Positions 23,737 through 34,183 of a stretch of 37,937 bases of DNA are shown here, one piece after another. How positions within the stretch are numbered: position 1 is the first letter of the stretch; each line of letters begins with the position of its first letter. Origin of the DNA: an uncultured Clostridia bacterium (GTDB lineage: Bacteria > Bacillota > Clostridia > Oscillospirales > Oscillospiraceae). A program made the position numbers and the translations under genes. The notes beneath the pieces are model-generated. The model did not search any database. It saw only the letters and a program-made list of their open reading frames with translations, and was not told where the DNA came from. The stretch is from NCBI GenBank assembly GCA_945877515.1, contig CAMCSE010000014.1, forward strand, positions 1 through 37,937, written 5' to 3'.

Positions 23737-24195
23737 ATGGGTTTCATGGACGAGCTGAAAAAGATCATTCACCCGTATGACGACGAGGATTACGACTACG
23801 AGGAGGAAGAACTGGAGCAGTCGGAAAAGAGCGACAGCAGAAGCATTTTCGACGACCGCCGCGAGGAACGCAAGCAGCCGGAGGATCGCCACAACAAGGT
23901 GGTCAATATCCATGCTACCGCCGCGCTGAAGGTGGTGCTGGTGAAGCCGGAGCGGTTTGAGAATGCCAGCGAGATCGCGGATCATCTGCGCGAAAAGCGC
24001 ACGGTGGTGATGAATCTGGAGTCCACCAATAAGGACGTGGCCCGCCGTCTGATCGACTTCCTTTCCGGCGTGGCCTATGCCGGTGACGGTAAGATCAAGA
24101 AGGTGGCCGCCAATACGTATATCATCACGCCTTACAGTGTGGATATCATGGGCGACCTGATCGACGAACTGGAAAACAACGGCCTGTATCTGTAA
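23737..24195 (+). CDS. sepF: Cell division protein SepF
   Basis: The protein has 152 residues. An N-terminal amphipathic helix (MGFMDELKKII) should bind the membrane, followed by an acidic linker (DDEDYDYEEEELEQ). The SepF domain (about 68-150) has KVVNIH, FENASEIADHLRE, VVMNLE and GVAYAGDG. SepF tethers FtsZ to the membrane and polymerises into rings. CAGGGAGG lies before ATG 23737. It stands between yggS and divIVA; ylmG and ylmH, which lie here in B. subtilis, are missing. Confidence 0.95.
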   Translation: MGFMDELKKIIHPYDDEDYDYEEEELEQSEKSDSRSIFDDRREERKQPEDRHNKVVNIHATAALKVVLVKPERFENASEIADHLREKRTVVMNLESTNKDVARRLIDFLSGVAYAGDGKIKKVAANTYIITPYSVDIMGDLIDELENNGLYL

Positions 24196-24223
24196 GCAGG
24201 CGGGATAAACGGAGGGATATGCT

Positions 24224-24895
24224 ATGTTTACACCGCAGGAAGTTTCCGAAAAAGTATTTCCCAAGTCCTCTTTCGGCGCAGGCGGCTATGCCATGGGCGC
24301 TGTGGACGAGTTTCTCGACGCATTGACCGAGGATTATACGGCGCTGTATAAAGAGAATGTGACGCTGAAAGCCAAGCTGAAGATCCTGGCAGAGAAGGTG
24401 GAGGAGTATCGTGCCACCGAGGATGCCATGCGTTCCACGCTGCTGACGGCCCAGAAAATGGCTGCCAAGCTGGTGCAGGAGGCCCAGACTGAGAAGGAGA
24501 ATCTTCTCAAGGAGGCCAGAGAGCAGCATGCTGCACAATTGGCGCAGCTGGAGAAAGAGCGGCATGAGGCGGACGAGAAGCTGACCATGGCCCAGCAGAG
24601 TCTGGCGGACTTCGTTCGCCACGGCAGCGAACTGTGCGCCCAGCAGGCGGCGTTCCTGAACTCTTTGCCGGAGATGCAGCTGTCTCCGGAGGAGAATGCT
24701 GCTGCGGCCGGGCCCGTGGACGATATCCAACATGATATCATGCAGCATATTGACGCCATGGATGTGGAGACCGGGACTGACGTGGAGGAGGAGGCACCTG
24801 CTCCGCAGGATGTGCCCACCGGCTCCGCGATCCCCAACGACTTCAAGCTGAGCCTGGACGAGCTGAAGTTCGGCCGCAACTATACCGGCGAATAA
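24224..24895 (+). CDS. DivIVA-domain protein
   Basis: The protein has 223 residues. The DivIVA membrane-binding N-terminus (about 1-40, MFTPQEVSEKVFPKSSFG...GAVDEFLDAL) is followed by coiled coil (about 40-65 and 85-150, many Glu/Lys/Gln heptads). A disordered acidic tail follows, ending in NDFKLSLDELKFGRNY. Such proteins mark negatively curved membrane at septa and poles. GGAGGG precedes ATG 24224. It ends the yggS-sepF-divIVA group and is closed by a strong terminator. Confidence 0.9.
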   Translation: MFTPQEVSEKVFPKSSFGAGGYAMGAVDEFLDALTEDYTALYKENVTLKAKLKILAEKVEEYRATEDAMRSTLLTAQKMAAKLVQEAQTEKENLLKEAREQHAAQLAQLEKERHEADEKLTMAQQSLADFVRHGSELCAQQAAFLNSLPEMQLSPEENAAAAGPVDDIQHDIMQHIDAMDVETGTDVEEEAPAPQDVPTGSAIPNDFKLSLDELKFGRNYTGE

Positions 24896-24901
24896 ACATT
24901 G

Positions 24902-24928
24902 AAAAAGCGGCCTTTCGGCCGCTTTTTT
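24902..24928 (+). terminator. Rho-independent terminator after divIVA
   Basis: AAAAAGCGGCC, loop TTTC, GGCCGCTTTTTT: an 11-bp perfect stem with a run of six T. Confidence 0.9.
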
Positions 24929-24949
24929 ACCCCAAAAGGAGATGCATAC

Positions 24950-25825
24950 ATGAGCGAAAGACCCATTATCGCCCTGCTGTACGACTTTGATAAAACCCTG
25001 TGTACCACCGATATGGAGGATTACTCCTTCATTCCCAGTCTGGGCTATACCCCGGCGCAGTTCTGGCAAAAGGCCAACAGCTTTGGATGGGAGAATCAGA
25101 TGGACGGGCTGCTGGCGTATATGTATACCATGATCGAGGAGTGCCGGGAGCAGGGCATAACGCTGAACCGGGAGTATCTGGTGAAATGCGGCGAGGCCAT
25201 CGAACTGTTTCCCGGCGTGCGGGAGTGGTTTGACCGGATCAACGCTTTCGGCGACAGTCTGGGCGTCACGGTGGAACACTATGTGCTGTCCTCCGGACTG
25301 AAGGAGATCATTGAGGGCAGCGGTATCGCCCATCAATTTAAAAAGATCTACGCCTGCGAGTTCTACTACCGGGACGGCGTGGCCTGCTGGCCCAAGCTGG
25401 ACGTCAATTTTACCAACAAGACCCAGTTCGTCTACCGCATCAACAAGGGTGTGCTGGACGTCAGTGAGGACAAAAAGCTCAACGACTCCATGCCTGACGA
25501 CAGCAAGCGGGTGCCCTTTACCAACATGATCTATGTGGGAGACGGACTGTCCGACGTGCCCTGCATGAAGATGATGCGCTCCTACGGCGGCCAGGCCATT
25601 GCCGTGTATCAGGAGTCCAATCGCACCGGTGTGGAGGAACTGCTGGCCAAGAGGCGTGTGGATTTCATCTTCCCCGCCGACTACCGGGAGGGGACGGCGT
25701 TGGACCTCACGGTACAGAACATCATCCGCAAGATGGCCATCTGCGACGCATTGGCGGCGGAGAATGCCGCCCAAATGCGGGGCATCGGCCAATTTGACCT
25801 GCCTTATCAGGAGACGCTGTTCTGA
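24950..25825 (+). CDS. HAD-family phosphatase (phosphoserine-phosphatase-like)
   Basis: The protein has 291 residues. HAD motif I is YDFDKTLC, with Asp nucleophile and Asp acid/base. Motif II serine is in YVLSSGLKE. Motif III includes Lys in FTNKTQFVYRINKG. Motif IV is IYVGDGLSDVPC. A helical cap (about 30-95) lies between motifs I and II. ATG 24950 is chosen because AAAAGGAG precedes it and the frame upstream passes through the divIVA terminator. The substrate cannot be told from the sequence. The gene stands alone between two terminators, although no clear promoter was found in the short gap. Confidence 0.85.
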   Translation: MSERPIIALLYDFDKTLCTTDMEDYSFIPSLGYTPAQFWQKANSFGWENQMDGLLAYMYTMIEECREQGITLNREYLVKCGEAIELFPGVREWFDRINAFGDSLGVTVEHYVLSSGLKEIIEGSGIAHQFKKIYACEFYYRDGVACWPKLDVNFTNKTQFVYRINKGVLDVSEDKKLNDSMPDDSKRVPFTNMIYVGDGLSDVPCMKMMRSYGGQAIAVYQESNRTGVEELLAKRRVDFIFPADYREGTALDLTVQNIIRKMAICDALAAENAAQMRGIGQFDLPYQETLF

Positions 25826-25875
25826 GCCGAAACAGGCGCCTGCGGGCGCTGACGATGCGAGGGCTTGACAAAAGT

Positions 25876-25905
25876 AAGTCCCCGGCCACCGGCCGGGGAC
25901 TTTTT
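25876..25905. terminator. Bidirectional terminator between HAD gene and mini membrane protein
   Basis: AAGTCCCCGGCC, loop ACC, GGCCGGGGACTT: a 12-bp stem. It is followed by T on the plus strand and less strongly on the minus strand. It separates convergent genes. Confidence 0.85.
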
Positions 25906-25912
25906 GCTGCGC

Positions 25913-26101
25913 TCATTTCCGCTTGTTTTTGTTCATCAGGATCAGCACCACCACGATGGCGATGATGGCCAAAGCCAGCAGCGCGATCATCAGGGGAATG
26001 TTGCTGGTATCGCCGGTAAGAGCCGGGGTGATGCCCCAGGCAGCCACCGTCAGCAGCGTGCACATTGCGGCACACAGCAGGACAGAAACGAAGTGTTTCA
26101 T
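25913..26101 (-). CDS. 62-residue signal-peptide and membrane-helix mini protein, sorting-signal-like
   Basis: The start MKHFVSVLLCAAMCTLLTVAA forms a signal peptide. Only about ten residues follow before LTGDTSN, then one long hydrophobic helix and the basic end NKNKRK. The second half looks like a sortase signal (TGD, helix, basic tail) without the expected Pro two residues before the Thr. GAGGAGA precedes ATG 26101, 30 bases after the stop of the M23 peptidase gene, so the two are probably co-transcribed. I do not recognise a family. It could be a small two-helix membrane protein acting with the peptidase. Confidence 0.65.
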   Translation of the reverse strand: MKHFVSVLLCAAMCTLLTVAAWGITPALTGDTSNIPLMIALLALAIIAIVVVLILMNKNKRK

Positions 26102-26131
26102 GGAATTTCTCCTCTTTTCCCAAATTTTTAT

Positions 26132-27859
26132 TTATAGATAGTTCAGGGGGTTCACAAAAGTGCCGTTGATCTTGATGCCGAAGTGGCAGTGGTTGCCGCT
26201 GGAGATACCGGTGGAGCCCATACGGGCGATCTGCTGGCCCTTGTAGACATGCTCACCGGTAGATACGAGCAGGGAACTGTTGTGACCGTAATAGGTCTGG
26301 TAGCCGTTCCCGTGGTCGATAATTACCAGATAGCCAAAGCCGCTCCGCCAACCGGAGTAGGAGACGGTGCCGCCATCGGCAGCATAGATCGCGGTACCGT
26401 AGCTGTTGGCAATGTCGATGCCCTCATGGTAGGTGCTGGCGCCGCGGATACCGGTGTTGCGGCGTCCGAAATAGGAGGTGAGGGTACCGCTGCAGGGCCA
26501 GCGGAAGCTGCCGGTGGGGAACCAGGTGGGACGGGGGATGGTGCCCCGGGCCTGTGTCTCCGTGACAGGCTCGCTGAGGGTGACGGAGGCCACTACCTGA
26601 CGGTCTGTCTCTTCACCGTTGATATAGGTGACGTTGGCGGTGACATCCGCCTTGCCGTATTCACCGGGAGAGAGTACTTTATAGTCGCCCTGATACATGG
26701 TGTCGTCATCCTGATACTCCACCTGATAGGGCACGTCCTGCACATAGTTCTGCCGCTCCACGTCCACCACCGTCAGGTAGGGGACAGCGTTGGAGATGGT
26801 CAGCACATCGCCCACCCGCAGCAGCTTGGGATCATAGCCGGGGTTCATGTCCAGCAGATCGTCCACGGACATATCGTACAGCTCGGCGATATAGTAGTAG
26901 CTGTCGCCGGCCTCCACGGTATAGGTGACCTCGCCGGATTTAGTGGCGTTAAGGATCTCGGCAATGTTGCCCAGATTCATCACCAGTGAGGCGTCGGTGT
27001 ATTCCTGCTTGATCTCCACGTTTTCCACAAAGTAGGAGTCAACGGTGTTGGCGGTGATATAGCTTTTCTTCAGCTGATCCAGCATTTCCTCCAATGCGTT
27101 GGGGAAGGTGGTGGCGGCCACAGGCTCGCCGTCAATATACAGCACATAGGCGTATTCCACCAGACCCAGCTCGTCGGAAAGGTTGTCAGTAAACTCCTCG
27201 CGGCTTTCCACCGCCTGACGGGGCACCACACCGACGGTGGTGTCCAGTTTGTCCCGGTTGACGGTGTAGTCCTCATCCCCCAGCGTCTGGCGGGTGATGT
27301 CCTCGATATCGCTGACCACAGCGTTAACGGTGCGGATACCGGACACGGTACCCAGCTCACTGCCGTCATATACGGCGGTGGTGCCAATGGTATACAGAGA
27401 CAGCAGGGCGCACAGAGCGACCACCACCAGCGCACAGCTAAGAAAGGCTACCGGGTGCTGCTTGATCTTGTCCACCTGCTTCTGGAAAGCATGGGCCGCG
27501 TCGATCTGTTTTCTGCGGCGCAGCGTGAAGCGGTCCCGCAGGGCGGAGGTCAGGCGGGGAACGCTGCCGGCGGCATACAGGAAAAGCTGGGCGAGACCGG
27601 ATTCTGATTCAGGGAATTTCCGGTGCCGGCTGGCATTGGCCTGATGGCGCATGTCGCGGCGCAGGGAAGTCATAAAGGTCCGGCACCGCAGCCGCAGCTT
27701 GTCGATCCATCCCGAGATATCCAGGCGCTGACGATGATTTTCTTCCAGATAGAAGCGCCATTCCTTCAGATTGTCCATCCACATCCGCCAAAGAGTTGCC
27801 GGCGAGGGGATCTGCCGTCGTTCTTTCTGGGGTGTGGGTGTTGTTTGCGTTTGTTTCAT
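26132..27859 (-). CDS. M23 metallopeptidase with LysM and G5 domains
   Basis: The protein has 575 residues. A basic, cytoplasmic N-terminal region of about 135 residues comes first, then a membrane helix (about 137-160). An extracellular part follows, with a LysM domain (about 320-366, YTVEAGDSYYYIAELYDMS), a G5 domain (about 370-440) and an M23 peptidase domain (about 465-575). The peptidase zinc ligands are visible: His and Asp in YHEGIDIA and HxH in HCHFG. Such enzymes cut peptidoglycan peptide bridges; G5 and LysM bind cell-wall sugars. The long cytoplasmic N-terminus is unusual for this family. A TTGACG-17-TATGAT promoter lies upstream. Confidence 0.88.
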   Translation of the reverse strand: MKQTQTTPTPQKERRQIPSPATLWRMWMDNLKEWRFYLEENHRQRLDISGWIDKLRLRCRTFMTSLRRDMRHQANASRHRKFPESESGLAQLFLYAAGSVPRLTSALRDRFTLRRRKQIDAAHAFQKQVDKIKQHPVAFLSCALVVVALCALLSLYTIGTTAVYDGSELGTVSGIRTVNAVVSDIEDITRQTLGDEDYTVNRDKLDTTVGVVPRQAVESREEFTDNLSDELGLVEYAYVLYIDGEPVAATTFPNALEEMLDQLKKSYITANTVDSYFVENVEIKQEYTDASLVMNLGNIAEILNATKSGEVTYTVEAGDSYYYIAELYDMSVDDLLDMNPGYDPKLLRVGDVLTISNAVPYLTVVDVERQNYVQDVPYQVEYQDDDTMYQGDYKVLSPGEYGKADVTANVTYINGEETDRQVVASVTLSEPVTETQARGTIPRPTWFPTGSFRWPCSGTLTSYFGRRNTGIRGASTYHEGIDIANSYGTAIYAADGGTVSYSGWRSGFGYLVIIDHGNGYQTYYGHNSSLLVSTGEHVYKGQQIARMGSTGISSGNHCHFGIKINGTFVNPLNYL

Positions 27860-27899
27860 GGGATACTCACCTAAAAGTTCTAAAATTTATCCAAAAGAT

Positions 27900-27928
27900 A
27901 TCATACTATCATCCAGCCGAAGCGTCAA
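27900..27928 (-). promoter_or_regulatory. Promoter of the M23 peptidase gene
   Basis: The minus strand reads TTGACG, a 17-base spacer and TATGAT, about 40 bases before the ATG at 27859. The peptidase gene is therefore separate from the holB-ricT-HAD operon upstream. Confidence 0.75.
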
Positions 27929-27974
27929 GTGAATAATTTATGAACAGAGGTTTCCAAAAAATTCCAAAATACAC

Positions 27975-28820
27975 TCAGTAACGCTCGTCCAGTTGACGAA
28001 TCAGCGCGGCAATCGCGCCGTTGCGGGCATCCGGCAAAATGTGGATGCCGGGTACCTGCCGAACACATTCAATGGCATTAGCGGGGGCGAAGGGAATGGC
28101 GGATACGGCCAGCATCCCCAGATCGTTGGCATGATCGCCCACGCAGTAGATGTTCTGCGGCGCAATATGCAGGAGCTGCGCCAGACGCTGCACCATGTCG
28201 CCCTTGCTGGCGCCCTTGGCCGTCAGCTCCAGCAGGTAGGAATTGCTGGGTACGATCTCGTACCGGGAGGCCCAGGGCATACCGGTGACATAGCGGTGCA
28301 AAGCCGCCATCTTCTCCGGAACGATCTCAAAAAGCGCCTTGCTGATGGGAGAGGGAGCCTGGTCAATGGTCTCCAGCATTTCCGTGGCCTCATGGGTCAG
28401 GTGCAGGTGCGCCAGCGTCAGCTCATTGGCATGGAGGGCGAAAATGGCGTTGTCATCATGGTACAGCTCCACCGCGGCCTCCGGCCACGCGTCCAATACC
28501 TGCATGATATGGGGCCGCACCGTATCCGGAAGGAACGCCGTGCAGAGATATTGCTCCGCCTTGAAATCGTAGATGGCCGCGCCGTTGAACAGAATGGCAG
28601 GGCCGTTCATGGGCAGGCCGGGCCGCACGATCTCAAAGGAGGGGAGGGCGCGGCCTGTGGCAATGGAGAATGTGCCGCCCTCGGCCATGAAGTATTCGAT
28701 GGCCTGCCGGTTTTCCGGAAGCAGTTCCGGCATGGGCTCCAGCCCCTTCAGCGCGTTTTCGGTATAGACCAGCGTGTTGTCAAAATCGCTGGCAAGCAAT
28801 ACGCCTGTAAACTTTCCCAT
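27975..28820 (-). CDS. Cof-type HAD hydrolase
   Basis: The protein has 281 residues. Motif I is LASDFDNTLV, with Asp nucleophile. Motif II threonine is in FSIATGR. Motif III is the Lys of TAKGASKGDM. Motif IV is CVGDHANDLGML. An alpha/beta cap of the C2B (Cof) type lies between motifs II and III. Relatives remove phosphate from sugar phosphates or flavin/pyridoxal phosphates. The start is 5 bases beyond the stop of ricT and its GAGG lies within the last ricT codons, so translation is coupled. Confidence 0.85.
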   Translation of the reverse strand: MGKFTGVLLASDFDNTLVYTENALKGLEPMPELLPENRQAIEYFMAEGGTFSIATGRALPSFEIVRPGLPMNGPAILFNGAAIYDFKAEQYLCTAFLPDTVRPHIMQVLDAWPEAAVELYHDDNAIFALHANELTLAHLHLTHEATEMLETIDQAPSPISKALFEIVPEKMAALHRYVTGMPWASRYEIVPSNSYLLELTAKGASKGDMVQRLAQLLHIAPQNIYCVGDHANDLGMLAVSAIPFAPANAIECVRQVPGIHILPDARNGAIAALIRQLDERY

Positions 28821-28825
28821 CTCAC

Positions 28826-30196
28826 TTATGCCTCGCTGGCAGAGGGTGTGCCGCTGCCGCTTCTACGGCCGCGGCGTCCGCCGCGGCTGCGGCGGGGGCG
28901 GCGATGCTGTTCCCCGGCGCCCTCCTGAGGGGCGGAGACTGCCGGCGACGGTGCGTTATTCGGCTTGCTGTTTTGCTCCACGTCCTGTGGTTTGCCTGTG
29001 CCGCCCCGGCCTCGCCTGCGTGGCCTGCGGCGGTGTTGATCTTCCTCTTCACGGCGAGGAGTCTCTTTGCTCTCGACACCGGTCTGTTCTGCATTGGGCT
29101 TAGCGGCCTTTACGGGCTTGACGGGGCGCTCCGCTTTTTCCTTCTTCTGCGCGGTCTCGGAGACTTGCGGTTTGTTTTCCGCAGATGCGCCGCTCTTGCC
29201 GCGGCGGCGTCCGCCACGGCTGCGGCGGCGGGAAGAACGAGAGGGGGTCTCGTCCTCGTTTGTCTCAGGGGTGTCGGCATCGTAGTCAGCGAACAGATTG
29301 GGGATCAGCATTTCCTCGGCGGCTACCGGCTCCACATATCGTTCGGGCCGTTCCTTGGGGACGGTGATGCCCTCGCGGCTGCCTTTGCCGTTGCGCAGCA
29401 CGCACACCTCGCAGTTGTGGTAGCACCGGGGCGCTTCCGGCCGATCGTCCAGCCGGACGTTTACCGTTTCTTTCAGAATGTTGATATCGCTGACATTGCC
29501 GGGGCCGTCAGGCGTTACCACAAAGGACTCGGCTTTGGGCATACGCTTGATGGCTTCCTCGTAGGCGTCCTGCTCGTATTTCAGACAGCACATCAGCCGC
29601 CCGCAGGTGCCGGAGATCTTGGTGGGGTTCAGGCTCAGATTCTGGGTCTTGGCCATTTTAATGGACACCGGTACGAACTCGTCCATATAGGAGGCGCAGC
29701 AGAAGGGCCGACCGCAGATGCCAAGGCCGCCCAGCATTTTGGCCTCATCCCGGACGCCGATCTGCCGCAGCTCAATGCGGGAGCGGAATACCCCGGCCAG
29801 ATCCTTTACCAACTCACGGAAATCCACACGGCCGTCGGCGGTGAAGAAGAATAGGATCTTGCTGCCGTCAAAGCTGCACTCCACCCGAACCAGCTTCATC
29901 TCCAGCCCGTGCTGCAGGATCTTCTTCTGGCAGATGTCGAAGGCTTCCTTTTCCCGGCTGCGGTTATAGGCCGCCGTGTGCCGGTCATTGTCGGTGGCGG
30001 CCCGCAGCACGCTCCGCAGCGGCTTGACCACCGCGTCGTCGCTGACCTCGTGGTTGCCCTCCACGCACTGGGCAAACTCCGGACCCTGGGCGGTCTCCAC
30101 CACCACGTCATCACCGGCGTGGAGCGTCAGCTCTCCGGGGTCAAAATAGTAGGTTTTGCTGCCGCTGCGAAAGCGGACAGAAATCACAGTTGTCAT
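28826..30196 (-). CDS. ricT: RicT (YaaT/PSP1-domain) protein with Arg/Gly-rich C-terminal extension
   Basis: The protein has 456 residues. The first roughly 270 form the PSP1/YaaT domain. Cysteine clusters GRPFCCAS and CGRLMCC, together with RCYHNCEVC, are the ligands by which RicT binds an Fe-S cluster. In B. subtilis RicT with RicA and RicF forms the Y-complex that helps RNase Y mature mRNAs. The last roughly 165 residues are low-complexity, with repeated RRRSRGGRRRGKSG-like blocks alternating with acidic/Pro stretches. Known RicT proteins are near 275 residues, so this tail is an addition. AAGGAAGG precedes ATG 30196. It lies 33 bases after holB, the same order as in B. subtilis. Confidence 0.88.
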   Translation of the reverse strand: MTTVISVRFRSGSKTYYFDPGELTLHAGDDVVVETAQGPEFAQCVEGNHEVSDDAVVKPLRSVLRAATDNDRHTAAYNRSREKEAFDICQKKILQHGLEMKLVRVECSFDGSKILFFFTADGRVDFRELVKDLAGVFRSRIELRQIGVRDEAKMLGGLGICGRPFCCASYMDEFVPVSIKMAKTQNLSLNPTKISGTCGRLMCCLKYEQDAYEEAIKRMPKAESFVVTPDGPGNVSDINILKETVNVRLDDRPEAPRCYHNCEVCVLRNGKGSREGITVPKERPERYVEPVAAEEMLIPNLFADYDADTPETNEDETPSRSSRRRSRGGRRRGKSGASAENKPQVSETAQKKEKAERPVKPVKAAKPNAEQTGVESKETPRREEEDQHRRRPRRRGRGGTGKPQDVEQNSKPNNAPSPAVSAPQEGAGEQHRRPRRSRGGRRGRRSGSGTPSASEA

Positions 30197-30229
30197 ATGT
30201 GGTATACCTTCCTTTCTGAAGGGAAAAAA

Positions 30230-31084
30230 TCAAAGAGCCAGCGTTTGGGCCAGTTCCGCGCCCAGCGCGCCCAGCACATGGCCCACGCCTACATTATACT
30301 GACATTCGCCGCAGTACCGGCGGAAAAGATCCGTCAGTTTCTGCAGCTGTCTGCGGTCAAAGGCGCGGCCCAGCATGTCCGCCGCTTCACCGCATGTTCC
30401 GGGCTTTCCGCACCGGGACAGCAGTGCGTCCGCCGTGATCTGCCACGCGCCCTCTACCATCGACAGCAGCTGCTCCCGTTTGAAACGGCGGTTTTCCAGT
30501 GCCGTCAGATGGGCGGTCAACGCCAGTGCGTCCCGGCGGGCGATGACGCGGCACAGTTCAGCGGCAGCTTCATCCTCTTGAGCGGATTCCTGCGGCGCAT
30601 CCATCCGCAGCTCCACACAGCGGGAGCGTATGGTGGGCAGCAGGGAATGAACGGCGTCGGCGCAGAACACGAAGGCCGCGTAGGGCGGGCCCTCCTCTAC
30701 GATCTTCAGCAGCACGTTCTGATCCCGTTCGTTGAGCTGGGCACAGTCGGTAAACAGATAGACCTTCCGCCGGCCCTCATTGGGGCGGATGTAAGCATCC
30801 TGACGCAGGGCGCGGATGGTCTCCACCGGAAGCTCCTTCCGCTCACTGTCCTGCACCTCCGTCACATCGGGGTGGATGCGGTCAAGTACCTTGCGGCAGG
30901 CATTGCACTGCAGACAGGGGCGTCCGCTTTCGGCGCGGCACAGATGGGCGGCCGCGATATAGCGGGCGGCCTGCACCTTGTCTCCCTCGCCGGTGAGGAT
31001 CACGGCATGGCTCAGCCGGCCATGCTGTGCCGCGGCGCGGATGGCCTTGACCCATGTGGAATTGTGGTTTTCCGCCTGTGTCAT
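30230..31084 (-). CDS. holB: DNA polymerase III delta' subunit (clamp loader)
   Basis: The protein has 284 residues. It has the clamp-loader AAA+ fold: SHAVILTGEGDKVQAAR at the degenerate P-loop, a four-cysteine zinc module (CRAESGRPCLQCNAC), then LNERDQNVLLKIVEEGP and TIRSRC (sensor and SRC motifs). The C-terminal collar helices follow. The P-loop lacks the GKT signature, consistent with the non-hydrolysing delta' role. ATG 31084 is chosen over the TTG at 31099 because GGGAGG lies between them. It is the first gene of holB-ricT-HAD. Confidence 0.9.
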   Translation of the reverse strand: MTQAENHNSTWVKAIRAAAQHGRLSHAVILTGEGDKVQAARYIAAAHLCRAESGRPCLQCNACRKVLDRIHPDVTEVQDSERKELPVETIRALRQDAYIRPNEGRRKVYLFTDCAQLNERDQNVLLKIVEEGPPYAAFVFCADAVHSLLPTIRSRCVELRMDAPQESAQEDEAAAELCRVIARRDALALTAHLTALENRRFKREQLLSMVEGAWQITADALLSRCGKPGTCGEAADMLGRAFDRRQLQKLTDLFRRYCGECQYNVGVGHVLGALGAELAQTLAL

Positions 31085-31135
31085 CCTGTCCTCCCGCAAT
31101 GGTAAATTGACCCTTTCAGCTCACAAATTCATATC

Positions 31136-31165
31136 AGTATACCACAAAAACAGCGCTTTCCGCAA
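31136..31165 (-). promoter_or_regulatory. Promoter of holB-ricT-HAD (extended -10)
   Basis: The minus strand reads TTGCGG, an 18-base spacer and TATACT with TGG directly before it. It lies about 50 bases before the holB start and diverges from the ppdK promoter. Confidence 0.6.
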
Positions 31166-31247
31166 GTCCTGCCTGTGGATTCGCAAAAAAAGTTTGCTCC
31201 ATTTTGCATATTTCTGCGAAAAACAGGAAAAGAAACCGAAAATATAC

Positions 31248-31276
31248 TTGCTTTTACGGGAAAAGCTGGTTATAAT
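31248..31276 (+). promoter_or_regulatory. Promoter of ppdK
   Basis: TTGCTT, a 17-base spacer and TATAAT. The message would start near 31283 and leave a 100-base, A/T-rich leader before ATG 31383. I see no riboswitch or hairpin in that leader. Confidence 0.7.
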
Positions 31277-31382
31277 AAAGCGGTTAAAAGAGCACATTTA
31301 ACAAAATTAAGGGAAAAGGCCATAAAATTACCAAAAATTACTGAAAATTAAGATATTTTTTTGTGATATGGAGGATATGCAA

Positions 31383-34016
<2,634 letters not shown>

Positions 34017-34059
34017 TAAGAGACCCGCTTCCGTAAGCGCATGAGTCGGATAACAAGCA

Positions 34060-34090
34060 AGCCCCCGGTTTTGGATAACCGGGGGCTTTT
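34060..34090 (+). terminator. Rho-independent terminator after ppdK
   Basis: AGCCCCCGGTT, loop TTGGAT, AACCGGGGGCT, then TTT: an 11-bp perfect stem. Confidence 0.88.
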
Positions 34091-34183
34091 CTGCTGTATG
34101 TCCAAACAAAAAAGTTTTAAATTTTTCCCCGCTTGGGCAAAAAGTATGATATACTTGGTTTATTCTTGTGACGGAGGCATGCC

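Noticed and set aside
34117-34160. A full promoter for the fic gene
   Set aside because: TATGAT and TATACT boxes are present, but no -35-like sequence lies 16-18 bases before either. Only the -10 is plausible.
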